64,000 nt of DNA from the NCBI GenBank assembly GCA_014762645.1, contig JABURP010000017.1:1-64000 (forward strand), written 5' to 3'. Shown piece after piece: positions 50,142 through 58,975 of the stretch. The DNA comes from Crocinitomicaceae bacterium (GTDB lineage: Bacteria > Bacteroidota > Bacteroidia > Flavobacteriales_D > Crocinitomicaceae). Made by a program: the position numbers and the translations under genes. Each line of letters opens with the position of its first letter. Within the stretch, counting starts at the first letter, position 1. Under the pieces are notes generated by a model. That model was not told where the DNA came from and made no database searches. It was given only the letters and a program-made list of their open reading frames with translations.

Positions 50142-51185
50142 GTGAAAATCTTACGCTTCATATTTTTTCCTATTGCATTTATTTACTGGGTTATAACCAG
50201 TGTACGCAACCGCTTTTATGAGAAGGGAATCATGAAGTCTTCAAAGTTTGGCGTGCCCGTAATAAATGTTGGTAATCTCAATATGGGAGGAACCGGTAAG
50301 ACACCACACGTGGAGTACCTCATTCGTTTGTTGCAAGACAACCATAAAGTAGCCACACTGAGTCGCGGATTTGGCAGAAAGCAAAGAGGATTTATTATTG
50401 CGGATGAGAATTCCACGGCAGAGCAAATTGGAGACGAACCGTTACAATATTATCGCAAGTTTGGTGATCGTGTAATTGTTTCGGTAGAGGCCGACAGGGT
50501 ACTTGGAGCTATGGATCTCTTCAGAGAACACGAAGATATTGAAGTCCTTTTATTGGATGACGCTTTTCAACACCGGAAAATATTTGCAGGGGTAAATATT
50601 CTTTTAACGGATTATTCAGATCCCTATTATAAAGACTTCATTCTACCCGTAGGCAACTTACGTGAAAGTAGATCAGGAAAAAAACGAGCGGATATTATTA
50701 TCGTAACGAAATGTCCACAAGATCTTACAGAAGAAGATAAAACGCGCATGAAACTCCGTATTAAACCTGAAAATCATCAGAAAATCTTCTTTTCAAAAAT
50801 TAGGTATGGTGACGTGGTAGATTTTAAAGGAAATCAACTTTCCTTAGACGGCAAAAAGGTTGTGGTTGTGACTGGTATAGCAAATCCTACTCCTTTGATT
50901 GAAAAAATATCCGCCAATACGGAGATCATTCAACACTTCAAATTCGGGGATCACCATAAATTTAAGGCTACGGAGCTTAAGGAGATTCATAATTTATTTA
51001 ATAAATTCGCGCATGAAAATTCGGTGATCGTCACCACTGAAAAAGACGCTATGCGATTAATGTCTCCTGAACTTATGGAGTGTATCAAAGATTATCCGTG
51101 GTGTTACCAAAGAATTGAGGTTAAAATAGATGAAGAGGACGCTTTTAACAAACTTATCCTAAACTATGTGGAAGAAAATAATTGA
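50142..51185 (+). CDS. lpxK: Tetraacyldisaccharide 4'-kinase
   Basis: A 347-residue inner-membrane kinase that phosphorylates the 4' position of the lipid A disaccharide. It has an N-terminal membrane-associated helix (FIFFPIAFIYWVITSVRN), the P-loop NVGNLNMGGTGKTPHVEYL, TLSRGFGRKQRGF, the VLLLDDAFQHRKI motif and a long Rossmann-like core ending in EKDAMRL. The start is a GTG just after a promoter element. The following pnp gene overlaps its 3' end by 20 bp. Confidence 0.93.
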   Translation: MKILRFIFFPIAFIYWVITSVRNRFYEKGIMKSSKFGVPVINVGNLNMGGTGKTPHVEYLIRLLQDNHKVATLSRGFGRKQRGFIIADENSTAEQIGDEPLQYYRKFGDRVIVSVEADRVLGAMDLFREHEDIEVLLLDDAFQHRKIFAGVNILLTDYSDPYYKDFILPVGNLRESRSGKKRADIIIVTKCPQDLTEEDKTRMKLRIKPENHQKIFFSKIRYGDVVDFKGNQLSLDGKKVVVVTGIANPTPLIEKISANTEIIQHFKFGDHHKFKATELKEIHNLFNKFAHENSVIVTTEKDAMRLMSPELMECIKDYPWCYQRIEVKIDEEDAFNKLILNYVEENN

Positions 51186-51978
51186 GACAACAGAATATAT
51201 ACACGAAAGAGTGCCGGAACAACCGGAAATTGGTATTGTACTTGGAACTGGTTTAGGAGGTTTAGGAAACGAAATAGACGTTAAATACAGTCTTGAATAT
51301 AAGGATATCCCAAATTTCCCGGTATCTACAGTTGAGTCTCATTCAGGAAAATTACTGTTCGGTGAATTAGGCGGGAAGATGGTGGTTGCTATGCAGGGTA
51401 GATTTCATTATTACGAAGGTTACTCCATGCAGGAAGTTACGTTCCCTATCCGTGTCATGAAAATGCTGGGGATTAAAAAGTTGTTCCTTTCAAATGCTTC
51501 AGGTGGTGTAAATCCTGATTTTGAAGTTGGTGAGATTATGATTATCAATGATCATATCAATATTTTTCCATCTCACCCGTTAATCGGTCCTAATATTGAT
51601 GAATTGGGACCACGCTTTCCGGATATGAGAGAGCCTTATGACAAGAAAATGGTAAGTATGGCAATCGAAATAGCCAGGGAGAAAGGGATTAAAGTGTCAC
51701 AAGGTGTATATACGGCTATGACGGGTCCAACGCTTGAAACGCCAGCTGAATACAGATTTGTTAGAGCAATTGGTGCTGATGCTGTTGGTATGTCAACGAT
51801 ACCTGAAGTAATTGTAGCCAGACATATGGATATTCCGTGTTTTGCCATTTCAATTGTTACAGATTTAGGGGTAGAAGGCAAAATTGAAGAAGTAACTGTG
51901 GAGCAGGTAATTGCAATTGCAAAAGGTAAAGAGCCTCAGATGACTACCATTATGAAAGAATTGATTAGTCGGATATAA
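51166..51978 (+). CDS. Purine-nucleoside phosphorylase (class I, trimeric type)
   Basis: A 270-residue PNP that phosphorolyses purine nucleosides for salvage. The phosphate and base pocket motifs are VLGTGLGGLGNEI, VESHSGKLLFGELGG, MQGRFHYYEGYSMQEVTFP, LFLSNASGGVNPDFEVG, GPTLETPAEYRF and DAVGMSTIPEV. Residue 233 in SIVTDLGVEG is Asp where mammalian PNP has the base-selecting Asn (Asn243). The start overlaps the lpxK 3' end by 20 bp. Confidence 0.9.
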   Translation: MWKKIIETTEYIHERVPEQPEIGIVLGTGLGGLGNEIDVKYSLEYKDIPNFPVSTVESHSGKLLFGELGGKMVVAMQGRFHYYEGYSMQEVTFPIRVMKMLGIKKLFLSNASGGVNPDFEVGEIMIINDHINIFPSHPLIGPNIDELGPRFPDMREPYDKKMVSMAIEIAREKGIKVSQGVYTAMTGPTLETPAEYRFVRAIGADAVGMSTIPEVIVARHMDIPCFAISIVTDLGVEGKIEEVTVEQVIAIAKGKEPQMTTIMKELISRI

Positions 51979-53438
51979 TGACATTGAGTAAAGAAATACG
52001 AGATAAATATCAAGCTATTATTGGTTTGGAAGTTCACGCGCAGATGTTGACCGCATCCAAGGCGTACTCAAATGATAAAAATGAGTACGGTTCAAAACCC
52101 AATACCAACGTTAGCGTAATTACGCTCGGGCATCCGGGTACTTTACCAAAAATGAATCGAAAAACGATAGATTATGCCATAAAAATGGGAATAGCCTGTC
52201 GTTGCGATATTTCTGAATTTCAACACTTTGCTCGTAAAAATTACTTTTATCCGGATTTGCCAAAAGGATACCAAATTACACAGGACACAACCCCAATTTG
52301 TTCGGGTGGATCAGTGTTAATAAAGGATGATGAGGGCAAGGAAAAGGAGATTGGTTTAACGCGTATCCACATGGAGGAAGATGCCGGTAAAAGTATTCAT
52401 GATATTGATCCGTTCAATACTTTAATCGATCTGAATCGGGCCGGAGTTCCGTTGATTGAAATTGTTTCTGAACCGGATATCCGAACCTCCACAGAAGCGT
52501 ACAATTACCTTTCAGAAATAAGAAAATTGGTGCGGTACCTGGATATTTGTGATGGGAATATGGAGGAAGGTTCCTTGCGTTGTGATGCCAACGTTTCGGT
52601 GATGCTTAAAGATGCCGGTGAATTTGGTGTTAAAGTGGAGGTAAAGAACATGAACTCCATTAGAAATGTTCAACGCGCAATTGAGCATGAGATAGAACGA
52701 CAGATTCTGGCTATTGAAAAGGGAGAAAAAATTTACCAGGAAACCCGAAATTTTAATGCGTTAACTGGCGAAACAGTAGCCATGAGAACAAAAGAGGCGG
52801 CTATGGATTACCGTTACTTTCCTGAGCCAGATCTTCAACCAATAAAGGTAACTCAAGAACATATCCAAAGAATTACGGCAGATATGCCACCGCTTCCTAA
52901 TGAATTGTTCAAAAAGTATGTCAATGAATTGGGATTATCAGAGTATGATGCAGGAATCTTAACGGATCAAAAGCATATTGCCCTTTATTTTGAAGATATA
53001 ATAGCACATACAGATAATTACAAAGCTGCAGCCAACTGGTTGATGGGGGATGTTAAATCGTACCTCAATGAAAAAGCCATTGATATTCGTGAATTTCCAA
53101 TCACTGCACAACGAATAGCAGAGCTAATAGTGCTCATTGATTCCGGAAAGGTATCCAATAACCTGGCGTCTCAAAAGTTGTTTCCGGTAATGTTGCTGGA
53201 AGATGCCTCACCACTCTCATTGGCAGAAAAGAATGACTGGATTCAGGATTCAAATGAAGACAGTATTAAAGGACTAATTGAGGAGGTGTTTGCAGAGAAT
53301 CCGGATGAATTTGAACGGTTTAAAGCCGGTGAAAAAAAATTAATGGGATTCCTGATGGGACAACTCATGAAGAAAAGTAAAGGGAAAGCAGACCCCAAGT
53401 CAGCTAGTAAACTAATTAACGAAATGGTAGAATCATGA
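51978..53438 (+). CDS. gatB: Asp-tRNA(Asn)/Glu-tRNA(Gln) amidotransferase subunit B
   Basis: A 486-residue kinase/tRNA-binding subunit of GatCAB, which amidates misacylated Glu-tRNA(Gln) and Asp-tRNA(Asn). It begins with the GatB signature YQAIIGLEVHAQMLT and has GHPGTLPKMN, FARKNYFYPDLPKGYQI, HMEEDAGKSIHD, DLNRAGVPLIEIVSEPD, and the YqeY-type tail. Subunits A and C are not in the window. It has a 1-bp overlap with pnp and a 4-bp overlap with the next gene. Confidence 0.96.
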   Translation: MTLSKEIRDKYQAIIGLEVHAQMLTASKAYSNDKNEYGSKPNTNVSVITLGHPGTLPKMNRKTIDYAIKMGIACRCDISEFQHFARKNYFYPDLPKGYQITQDTTPICSGGSVLIKDDEGKEKEIGLTRIHMEEDAGKSIHDIDPFNTLIDLNRAGVPLIEIVSEPDIRTSTEAYNYLSEIRKLVRYLDICDGNMEEGSLRCDANVSVMLKDAGEFGVKVEVKNMNSIRNVQRAIEHEIERQILAIEKGEKIYQETRNFNALTGETVAMRTKEAAMDYRYFPEPDLQPIKVTQEHIQRITADMPPLPNELFKKYVNELGLSEYDAGILTDQKHIALYFEDIIAHTDNYKAAANWLMGDVKSYLNEKAIDIREFPITAQRIAELIVLIDSGKVSNNLASQKLFPVMLLEDASPLSLAEKNDWIQDSNEDSIKGLIEEVFAENPDEFERFKAGEKKLMGFLMGQLMKKSKGKADPKSASKLINEMVES

Positions 53439-54640
53439 AAAGTATAGGAAGTTTTATTGGAATAGGTATCGTGTTGTGTGGTTTTACAAGCTGTAGTGGA
53501 GAAGGCGAGGGGCAAGATGCTGACGAATCGAGAGAAGGCATTAAAATAACTGGCGAAATTTCCGGAGCAGAAAATCAAAAAGTGAGAATGTGGGTATTTG
53601 ATGAGGAAAGTGGCAACAGAATGGTGGATTCTGCACTCATAGAAAATGGAACATTCGAACTTTGGACAGATACTGAGGAAATGAGAGAGTATATGATTCA
53701 GTTTGGACCAAACAACCCTTCATTAACAAATACGGTAAATAACAAAATTTACATTTTTCCGGATGAAACAGCTGACGATATCGAGATCACAGGCTCGTTC
53801 CCTGGTATAGGTGACAATTATACAATTACTGGCGATCAGAACTCTGAAGATTACAAGGAATATACAGCCTTTTGTAAACCTTATTACGATCAGATCTATG
53901 CATTCCATGAACAAGCATCTGCGGCAACGGATACTGTCGCAAAGAACCGTTTTTATAAGCAGATGGATAGTTTGAATTTGATCTGCAGGAATTATTCCAT
54001 TGAATTTATTGAAGAAAATCCGGCTTCTCCTGTATCATGGATTATGCTTCGTGATTTTTATCCGCCTTCTGGAATGACAAATTTTGATTCAACACACCTT
54101 GCATACTTCGAAAAGGTTTCTGCTGCCATGAAAGAGAAGTATCCGTATTCAGCCTATCCTTCATATATTGACAGGAGCATAGATAACACGCTAGCTCAAC
54201 TTGAAGAGTTGAATAAAGCACCGTTGACGGATTTGGCACCTGAACTTGCTTTTAATGACCCGGATGGGAATGAAATTAAATTATCCTCCCTCAGAGGTAA
54301 AGTTGTCCTGATTGATTTTTGGGCCTCTTGGTGTGGGCCTTGCCGCATGGAAAATCCAAACGTCGTTAAAACATATAACAAATACAAGGATAAAGGATTC
54401 ACCATTTACTCGGTGTCTTTAGATTCTAAAAAGGATGATTGGGTCAAAGCCATTGAAAATGACAACCTTTCATGGCCTTATCACGTCTCAGACCTGAAAG
54501 GATGGCAGTCTGAAGCTGCGGCTATTTATGGAGTAAATTCTATACCGGCCACCTTCTTATTGGATAAAGAAGGGCACATTATTGACCAAAACCTACGAGG
54601 TGAACAATTGGAACAAAAATTGCAGGAAATCTTAGGGTAA
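53435..54640 (+). CDS. TlpA/ResA-type thiol-disulfide oxidoreductase lipoprotein
   Basis: A 401-residue predicted lipoprotein (lipobox CGFTSCSG). A DUF4369-like N-terminal beta domain (about 28-130), which matches GITGEISGAENQKVRMWVFDEESG-like sequence, precedes a helical spacer. A thioredoxin-like domain (about 265-401) has ELAFNDPDGNEIKLSSLRGK and the redox motif WASWCGPCRMENPNV. A cis-Pro loop follows in GVNSIPATFLLDKEG. It probably reduces or isomerises disulfides or matures cytochrome c in the periplasm. It is translationally coupled to gatB. Confidence 0.88.
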   Translation: MKSIGSFIGIGIVLCGFTSCSGEGEGQDADESREGIKITGEISGAENQKVRMWVFDEESGNRMVDSALIENGTFELWTDTEEMREYMIQFGPNNPSLTNTVNNKIYIFPDETADDIEITGSFPGIGDNYTITGDQNSEDYKEYTAFCKPYYDQIYAFHEQASAATDTVAKNRFYKQMDSLNLICRNYSIEFIEENPASPVSWIMLRDFYPPSGMTNFDSTHLAYFEKVSAAMKEKYPYSAYPSYIDRSIDNTLAQLEELNKAPLTDLAPELAFNDPDGNEIKLSSLRGKVVLIDFWASWCGPCRMENPNVVKTYNKYKDKGFTIYSVSLDSKKDDWVKAIENDNLSWPYHVSDLKGWQSEAAAIYGVNSIPATFLLDKEGHIIDQNLRGEQLEQKLQEILG

Positions 54641-54650
54641 AAACTACATT

Positions 54651-55793
54651 ATGCTTAAACAATTGACACTTATTTTTTTGATCGCGATTTCAGGGTCCGT
54701 ACTGGCACAGCAAATCGGACCGCAAAATAAGAACGTTGTTGGCAAAGTGCATATCTCCGGTCAAATTGTGGGAGCCGGAGATCAAAATGTAGATTTTGGA
54801 AATCAAAACAAAGGAGGGGTAAGAGCTCCTTTACTAACTGTAAAGCTGGATGAAGACGGAAAATTTGCGTTTGATTATGACCTTCCTTTTGAAGATTATT
54901 ATTTCTTGAAATTTGAAAATAATCAATTGCTCAACTTAATTCTTCACGCTGGTGATAGCCTAAAAGTCTATGGCGACATTAAGGATATCATGGATCTTTC
55001 AAATGTTGTTGGTTCTGAAGATTCTGAAGTGATGAATCAATTTATATCCACTTATGCCTCATTTAATAAGGTAAAAGACTCATTGACGCGCGTTATACGA
55101 GTGGATAGAACCAAAGGACCTGAAGTTGATGCTTACTTTAAACCTATTGCGGAAGACTTCTATCAAAAGCGAAATAACTTCATCAATAAATTTTCATCCT
55201 CACCAGCTATAGTGGTAACATTAAACGCAATAGATCAGGATAGAGAATGGAAATTGTACAAAACGGTGGTGGAACTCTTGACAAAATCATTCCCGCAGTC
55301 ACCGACTATTCAGAATATTGCTAAACAGACCACAGAGATTATAAAGCAAAAAGAAGCAAGGAAATTTTTAGAACCGGGTAATTTGGCAAAAGATATCGCA
55401 CTGCCAAATCCTGAAGGAGATACTTTACGACTGTCAGAACTTAAAGGAAGCGTTGTTCTCCTTGATTTCTGGGCATCCTGGTGTGCGCCTTGCCGAAGAG
55501 AAAATCCGAATGTTGTAAATCTTTATCATACATACAAAGATGAAGGATTTACCGTTTATTCAGTTTCTCTGGATAAAGACGGTCAAAAGTGGAAAGGTGC
55601 AATTGAACAGGATGGACTGGTTTGGCCATATCATGTCAGCGATTTAAAATACTGGAATTCAGTAGCAGCGAAAGCGTATATGGTAAAAACAATTCCCTTT
55701 ACGGTGTTGATAGACAGGGAAGGGAAAATTATTGGCACCAACATACGCGGTGCTGAGTTGGTAAATCAATTAAAAACTATCTTTGGGCATTAA
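54651..55793 (+). CDS. TlpA-type thiol-disulfide oxidoreductase (second copy)
   Basis: A 380-residue exported protein with a normal signal peptide (LKQLTLIFLIAISGSVLAQ), not a lipoprotein. It shares the architecture of the preceding gene: an N-terminal DUF4369-like domain, a helical spacer, and a C-terminal thioredoxin-like domain with ALPNPEGDTLRLSELKGS and the redox motif WASWCAPCRRENPNV. A cis-Pro loop follows in MVKTIPFTVLIDREG. It is a paralogue of the 53435 product with CAPC in place of CGPC. It overlaps lpxH by 1 bp. Confidence 0.87.
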   Translation: MLKQLTLIFLIAISGSVLAQQIGPQNKNVVGKVHISGQIVGAGDQNVDFGNQNKGGVRAPLLTVKLDEDGKFAFDYDLPFEDYYFLKFENNQLLNLILHAGDSLKVYGDIKDIMDLSNVVGSEDSEVMNQFISTYASFNKVKDSLTRVIRVDRTKGPEVDAYFKPIAEDFYQKRNNFINKFSSSPAIVVTLNAIDQDREWKLYKTVVELLTKSFPQSPTIQNIAKQTTEIIKQKEARKFLEPGNLAKDIALPNPEGDTLRLSELKGSVVLLDFWASWCAPCRRENPNVVNLYHTYKDEGFTVYSVSLDKDGQKWKGAIEQDGLVWPYHVSDLKYWNSVAAKAYMVKTIPFTVLIDREGKIIGTNIRGAELVNQLKTIFGH

Positions 55794-56548
55794 TGTCAAA
55801 AAAGATATTCTTCGCATCAGACTTTCACTTGGGCGCTCCTGATCGGGAAAGTAGCCTGTTAAGAGAGAAAAAAATCATCCGCTGGTTGGACAGTATTAAG
55901 GATGAAGCGGAGGAAATTTATTTGATGGGGGATGTCTTTGATTTCTGGTTTGAATATAAACGATCGATACCCAAAGGTTTTGTACGATTACAGGGAAAAA
56001 TAGCTGAAATTACAGATAGTGGAATTCCGGTTCATTGGTTTATCGGTAATCATGATATGTGGATCTTTGACTATATCCCAGAAGAACTGGGAGTAGAGTT
56101 ACATAAAACAGAAATACAACGGGAATATTCAGGTAAAAAGTTTTTTATTGGCCATGGAGATGGCCTTGGGCCAGGGGATAGGGGCTATAAATTCATCAAA
56201 AAAGTTTTTAGAAATCGAGTTTGCCAATGGTTGTTTGCAAGATTACACCCCAATTTTGGTATCGGCCTGGCAAATTTTTTCTCACGAAAAAGTCGAGCGG
56301 CAACGGCAGAAAAAGATGATACCTTTTACGGAGAAAAAGAAATGCTGATTCAGTATTCAAAATCAATTCTAGAAAAGGAGCATTTTGACTATTTCATTTT
56401 TGGACACCGGCATCTGCCCATGGAAATCGACTTACCGAACAATGCTAAATACATGAACCTGGGAGACTGGATCAATCATTTTACGTATGCTGTCTTTGAC
56501 GGTGAGAAGCTGGAGTTAAAGACGTTTGAAGACTCTCCCCAACATTAG
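55793..56548 (+). CDS. lpxH: UDP-2,3-diacylglucosamine diphosphatase
   Basis: A 251-residue calcineurin-like metallophosphoesterase that makes lipid X in lipid A synthesis. The dimetal motifs are FASDFHLGAPD, YLMGDVFDFWFEY, FIGNHDMWIFDY, FIGHGDGLGPGDRGY and FIFGHRHLPMEI. The length fits LpxH better than the LpxI type. It closes the lpxK operon. Confidence 0.92.
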   Translation: MSKKIFFASDFHLGAPDRESSLLREKKIIRWLDSIKDEAEEIYLMGDVFDFWFEYKRSIPKGFVRLQGKIAEITDSGIPVHWFIGNHDMWIFDYIPEELGVELHKTEIQREYSGKKFFIGHGDGLGPGDRGYKFIKKVFRNRVCQWLFARLHPNFGIGLANFFSRKSRAATAEKDDTFYGEKEMLIQYSKSILEKEHFDYFIFGHRHLPMEIDLPNNAKYMNLGDWINHFTYAVFDGEKLELKTFEDSPQH

Positions 56549-56580
56549 ACGATTATTTAATCTGGTTATATCTAAAATGT

Positions 56581-56668
56581 ATTTCAATAATATTGAAATT
56601 CGTTTAGATAAAATTAATCTAAAGTGAAACCTTTATTTCTCATTTCCGTTTATAAGACTGTAAACGGA
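56581..56668 (+). other. Cluster of three inverted repeats downstream of lpxH (possible structured 3' UTR or small RNA)
   Basis: Three successive inverted repeats precede a strong terminator. ATTTCAATA at 56581-56589 is mirrored at 56591-56599. TTTAGAT at 56603-56609 pairs with 56617-56623. TCCGTTTA at 56645-56652 pairs with 56661-56668. No reading frame spans them. This could be a structured 3' UTR of the lpx operon, an sRNA, or operator sites for the next gene. Confidence 0.4.
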
Positions 56669-56698
56669 TCAATTATGACGATTACAGGTTAAGGGTTA

Positions 56699-56727
56699 GG
56701 GGGCAACTTGTTTGCCCCCTTTTTTTA
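56699..56727 (+). terminator. Rho-independent terminator downstream of lpxH
   Basis: GGGGGCAA (56699-56706), a five-base loop, TTGCCCCC (56712-56719), then seven or eight T. It lies about 150 bp after the lpxH stop. Confidence 0.93.
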
Positions 56728-56774
56728 TTTATCCGTTTATTTCCGTACCTTCACGCCAAATAATGTTATTATCA

Positions 56775-56966
56775 ATGAATAAAGGAAAAGTAAAATTCTT
56801 TAATGAAACAAAAGGTTTTGGTTTCATTATAGACAATGAAACGAAGAAAGAACATTTTGTTCACATTTCAGGATTAATTGACGCCATCCAGGAAGACGAC
56901 GAAGTAGAGTACGAACTTCAGGAAGGCAAAAAAGGTTTAAATGCGGTCAATGTTAAAGTAGTTTAA
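56775..56966 (+). CDS. Cold-shock domain protein
   Basis: A 63-residue CspA-like RNA chaperone. It starts NKGKVKFFNETKGFGFI with RNP1 (KGFGFI) and contains RNP2-like HFVHISG. The C-terminus EYELQEGKKGLNAVNVKVV is typical of the family. The ATG at 56775 is chosen because residues upstream of it do not match the fold. It is monocistronic, between two strong terminators. Confidence 0.94.
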   Translation: MNKGKVKFFNETKGFGFIIDNETKKEHFVHISGLIDAIQEDDEVEYELQEGKKGLNAVNVKVV

Positions 56967-56988
56967 TTTTTTACCCATATAAATTTAC

Positions 56989-57024
56989 ATCCCGGAATCA
57001 CAAGGTGGCTCCGGGATTTTTTTT
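56989..57024 (+). terminator. Rho-independent terminator after the cold-shock gene
   Basis: ATCCCGGA (56989-56996) pairs with TCCGGGAT (57010-57017), with a 13-base loop, followed by eight T. It lies just before the convergent gene ending at 57043. Confidence 0.9.
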
Positions 57025-57042
57025 GCCCATAAATTGCGCAAA

Positions 57043-58122
57043 TTATAATGCCAAAAACCAATTCAGTTTACCGGTCATTAAATCAAACTCAAACAGGACA
57101 TTCGCAGACGTGATATAACACTTATCAAAAGCTAAAATAGAGCGGTGAATGTATTTTAGATCACTGCGTCCGGATAATTTTTTGAGTTGTTCGAGATTTA
57201 CTTCCCATAGGAGTTGGCCTGAGTGGTTCACCAGGCTGAGCTTGGGATTCGTTTTTTTCAAACTGTTCAATGAATAAATCATGGCAAAAGACTTTCCATT
57301 ATAGTTATGCTGGTTGACCAGATTACCTTGTAAGAAGCTTAAATCTGTGGCTTCACCATCAATTGCCAGGTCTTTATTATCTGGATGAAGTTGATTGGAA
57401 TAGAGATAGTATTTAACACCGGCTTCTTCTCGCATCTCCTGGGTTAACCAATGAAAGACAGGTTCATTTTCACTGAGTTCAGCTACTTTACCTACAGAAG
57501 TTTTAATTCGAATTCTGTCCTTATCCTCATAAATGTCAAAAACTTCGGCCTCCTCTCCATCAATTTGGATTATTAAGCCATCCTCTGCAAGCAGTTCCGT
57601 TTTCTTTTTGTCAACATTATAACGCACTACGGATTGAATTTCATCCCGTGCGGTGTAGTCAGAATAGGTATTGTTCTCAATTATAATCGCTTGACGACCA
57701 ATCTGTCTTGGGAAATAGTAATCGCCAATATGATCAGTATATAATTTTTTTCGTTGCACCGGATCTACCACGTGCGCCCGTAAATTGGGAACCTCAGTTG
57801 CATGATTATCACTGCTGTTTCTTTCTTCATGGTAAGAATACTGTTGATCATACAAAAGAACATGGTCATCTGTAACCTGAATGTATGAAAAATAGAGTGG
57901 GTTACCGTAACCCCAGTATTCTGGATTAATCCAATTTAATAATGGAATATTTATAACCAGTAAAAGTGTACCTGTCCAATACCACCATTTTTTCTGGAGC
58001 TGCTTGAATCCACCCAGTTTCTTTGAAACAACCATCATGGAAAACATCCAAACCATGAGCAATCCAACTGCGAGCACAATACTATACCTCCATGAAAAGT
58101 ACCAGTTTAAGAAATCCTCCAT
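57043..58122 (-). CDS. Membrane-anchored protein of unknown function
   Basis: A 359-residue protein with two N-terminal hydrophobic segments (about 12-34 and 47-66) followed by a large extracytoplasmic domain. Repeating strand units are seen (VVRYNVDKKKTELL, LSLVNHSGQLLWEVNLEQL, VLFEFDLMTGKLNWF). The final repeats resemble a PQQ-like beta-propeller, in which a W or F follows a TGKL turn. No catalytic residues are recognised. The start at 58122 is an ATG. Confidence 0.65.
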   Translation of the reverse strand: MEDFLNWYFSWRYSIVLAVGLLMVWMFSMMVVSKKLGGFKQLQKKWWYWTGTLLLVINIPLLNWINPEYWGYGNPLYFSYIQVTDDHVLLYDQQYSYHEERNSSDNHATEVPNLRAHVVDPVQRKKLYTDHIGDYYFPRQIGRQAIIIENNTYSDYTARDEIQSVVRYNVDKKKTELLAEDGLIIQIDGEEAEVFDIYEDKDRIRIKTSVGKVAELSENEPVFHWLTQEMREEAGVKYYLYSNQLHPDNKDLAIDGEATDLSFLQGNLVNQHNYNGKSFAMIYSLNSLKKTNPKLSLVNHSGQLLWEVNLEQLKKLSGRSDLKYIHRSILAFDKCYITSANVLFEFDLMTGKLNWFLAL

Positions 58123-58292
58123 ATCAGAATTTGTGTGTCTCTAATCTAAGAAATTGTTATTGGATTTGTTTAAGAGATTCACCTTTAATTGATTCAAGGA
58201 CCAAGTTCTCTGATCCTATTAAGAGGTTGGTTGAAAAGATGTGTAGTTTTTTTAAATGTCTTAGTATATTTCGCACATTCTAATTAGATCCA

Positions 58293-58583
58293 ATGATTGA
58301 AAGAAAATGCCTGAACTGCGGCACCTGGAATAAGGATGAGGATTATTGCGTTGAGTGTAAAAAGCCTCTATCCCCCAAAGCTCTGGATAAAGAGAAAGAA
58401 ATTCAGCTTCGGCAAGAACAGAAAGAAGCGAAACCCTCTAAAATGGAAGTATATCTCAACCGCGCACGATCTTCCAGGTATCTGCTCGTCCGTTGGGGGT
58501 ACTATGCGCTCTATTCGCTTTTTGTTTTTGTAGGCTTAATGGGGGCTGTAGTAGCCTGGATGGCAGCAATGGCCAATGCTTGA
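58293..58583 (+). CDS. Small zinc-ribbon membrane protein
   Basis: A 96-residue protein with an N-terminal zinc ribbon (ERKCLNCGTWNKDEDYCVECKKPL, two CxxC pairs). A charged linker and one hydrophobic helix (about 70-93) follow. Its function is unknown. Its stop overlaps the next start by 1 bp (TGATG), so the pair is co-translated. Confidence 0.75.
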   Translation: MIERKCLNCGTWNKDEDYCVECKKPLSPKALDKEKEIQLRQEQKEAKPSKMEVYLNRARSSRYLLVRWGYYALYSLFVFVGLMGAVVAWMAAMANA

Positions 58584-58975
58584 TGAGAATTTTAAATCAT
58601 CCATATTTTGTTTCGTGTACAGTTGCCTATTTTACTGTGCGAATAATGCTGCTGAGTGGTATTCAGATAACCGGAGTCTTTAAGAATTATATAACGGATC
58701 TACTATGTATGCCGATTGTCTTTTGTTTGATCTTGTTTCTGGTTCAAAGGGTCCCCTTTTTTCAGCGTCAGGGAAAAAGAAGCCCCAGGTTTTTACCTGT
58801 AGGAGCGGTGTTGTTTGTTACCTTGTATTGGTCCGTTTACTTTGAATATTATTTACCCGCTCAAAGTAATAGCTACACAGCAGATCCGTATGATATAGTC
58901 ATGTACGTCACTGGTGCGTGCACATTTTTATGCTGGCAATATCTGCAAAAGAGAAAACTACTTCAAGACGCCTGA
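58583..58975 (+). CDS. Small four-helix membrane protein, magnesium-citrate-transporter-like annotation family
   Basis: A 130-residue membrane protein with about four hydrophobic segments. The segment DLLCMPIVFCLILFLVQR, followed by FEYYLPAQSNSYTADPYDIVMYVTG, matches small Bacteroidota proteins often labelled magnesium citrate secondary transporter. That label is not well supported for this size, so I do not adopt a symbol. It overlaps the convergent SiaC-like gene by 13 bp. Confidence 0.7.
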   Translation: MRILNHPYFVSCTVAYFTVRIMLLSGIQITGVFKNYITDLLCMPIVFCLILFLVQRVPFFQRQGKRSPRFLPVGAVLFVTLYWSVYFEYYLPAQSNSYTADPYDIVMYVTGACTFLCWQYLQKRKLLQDA

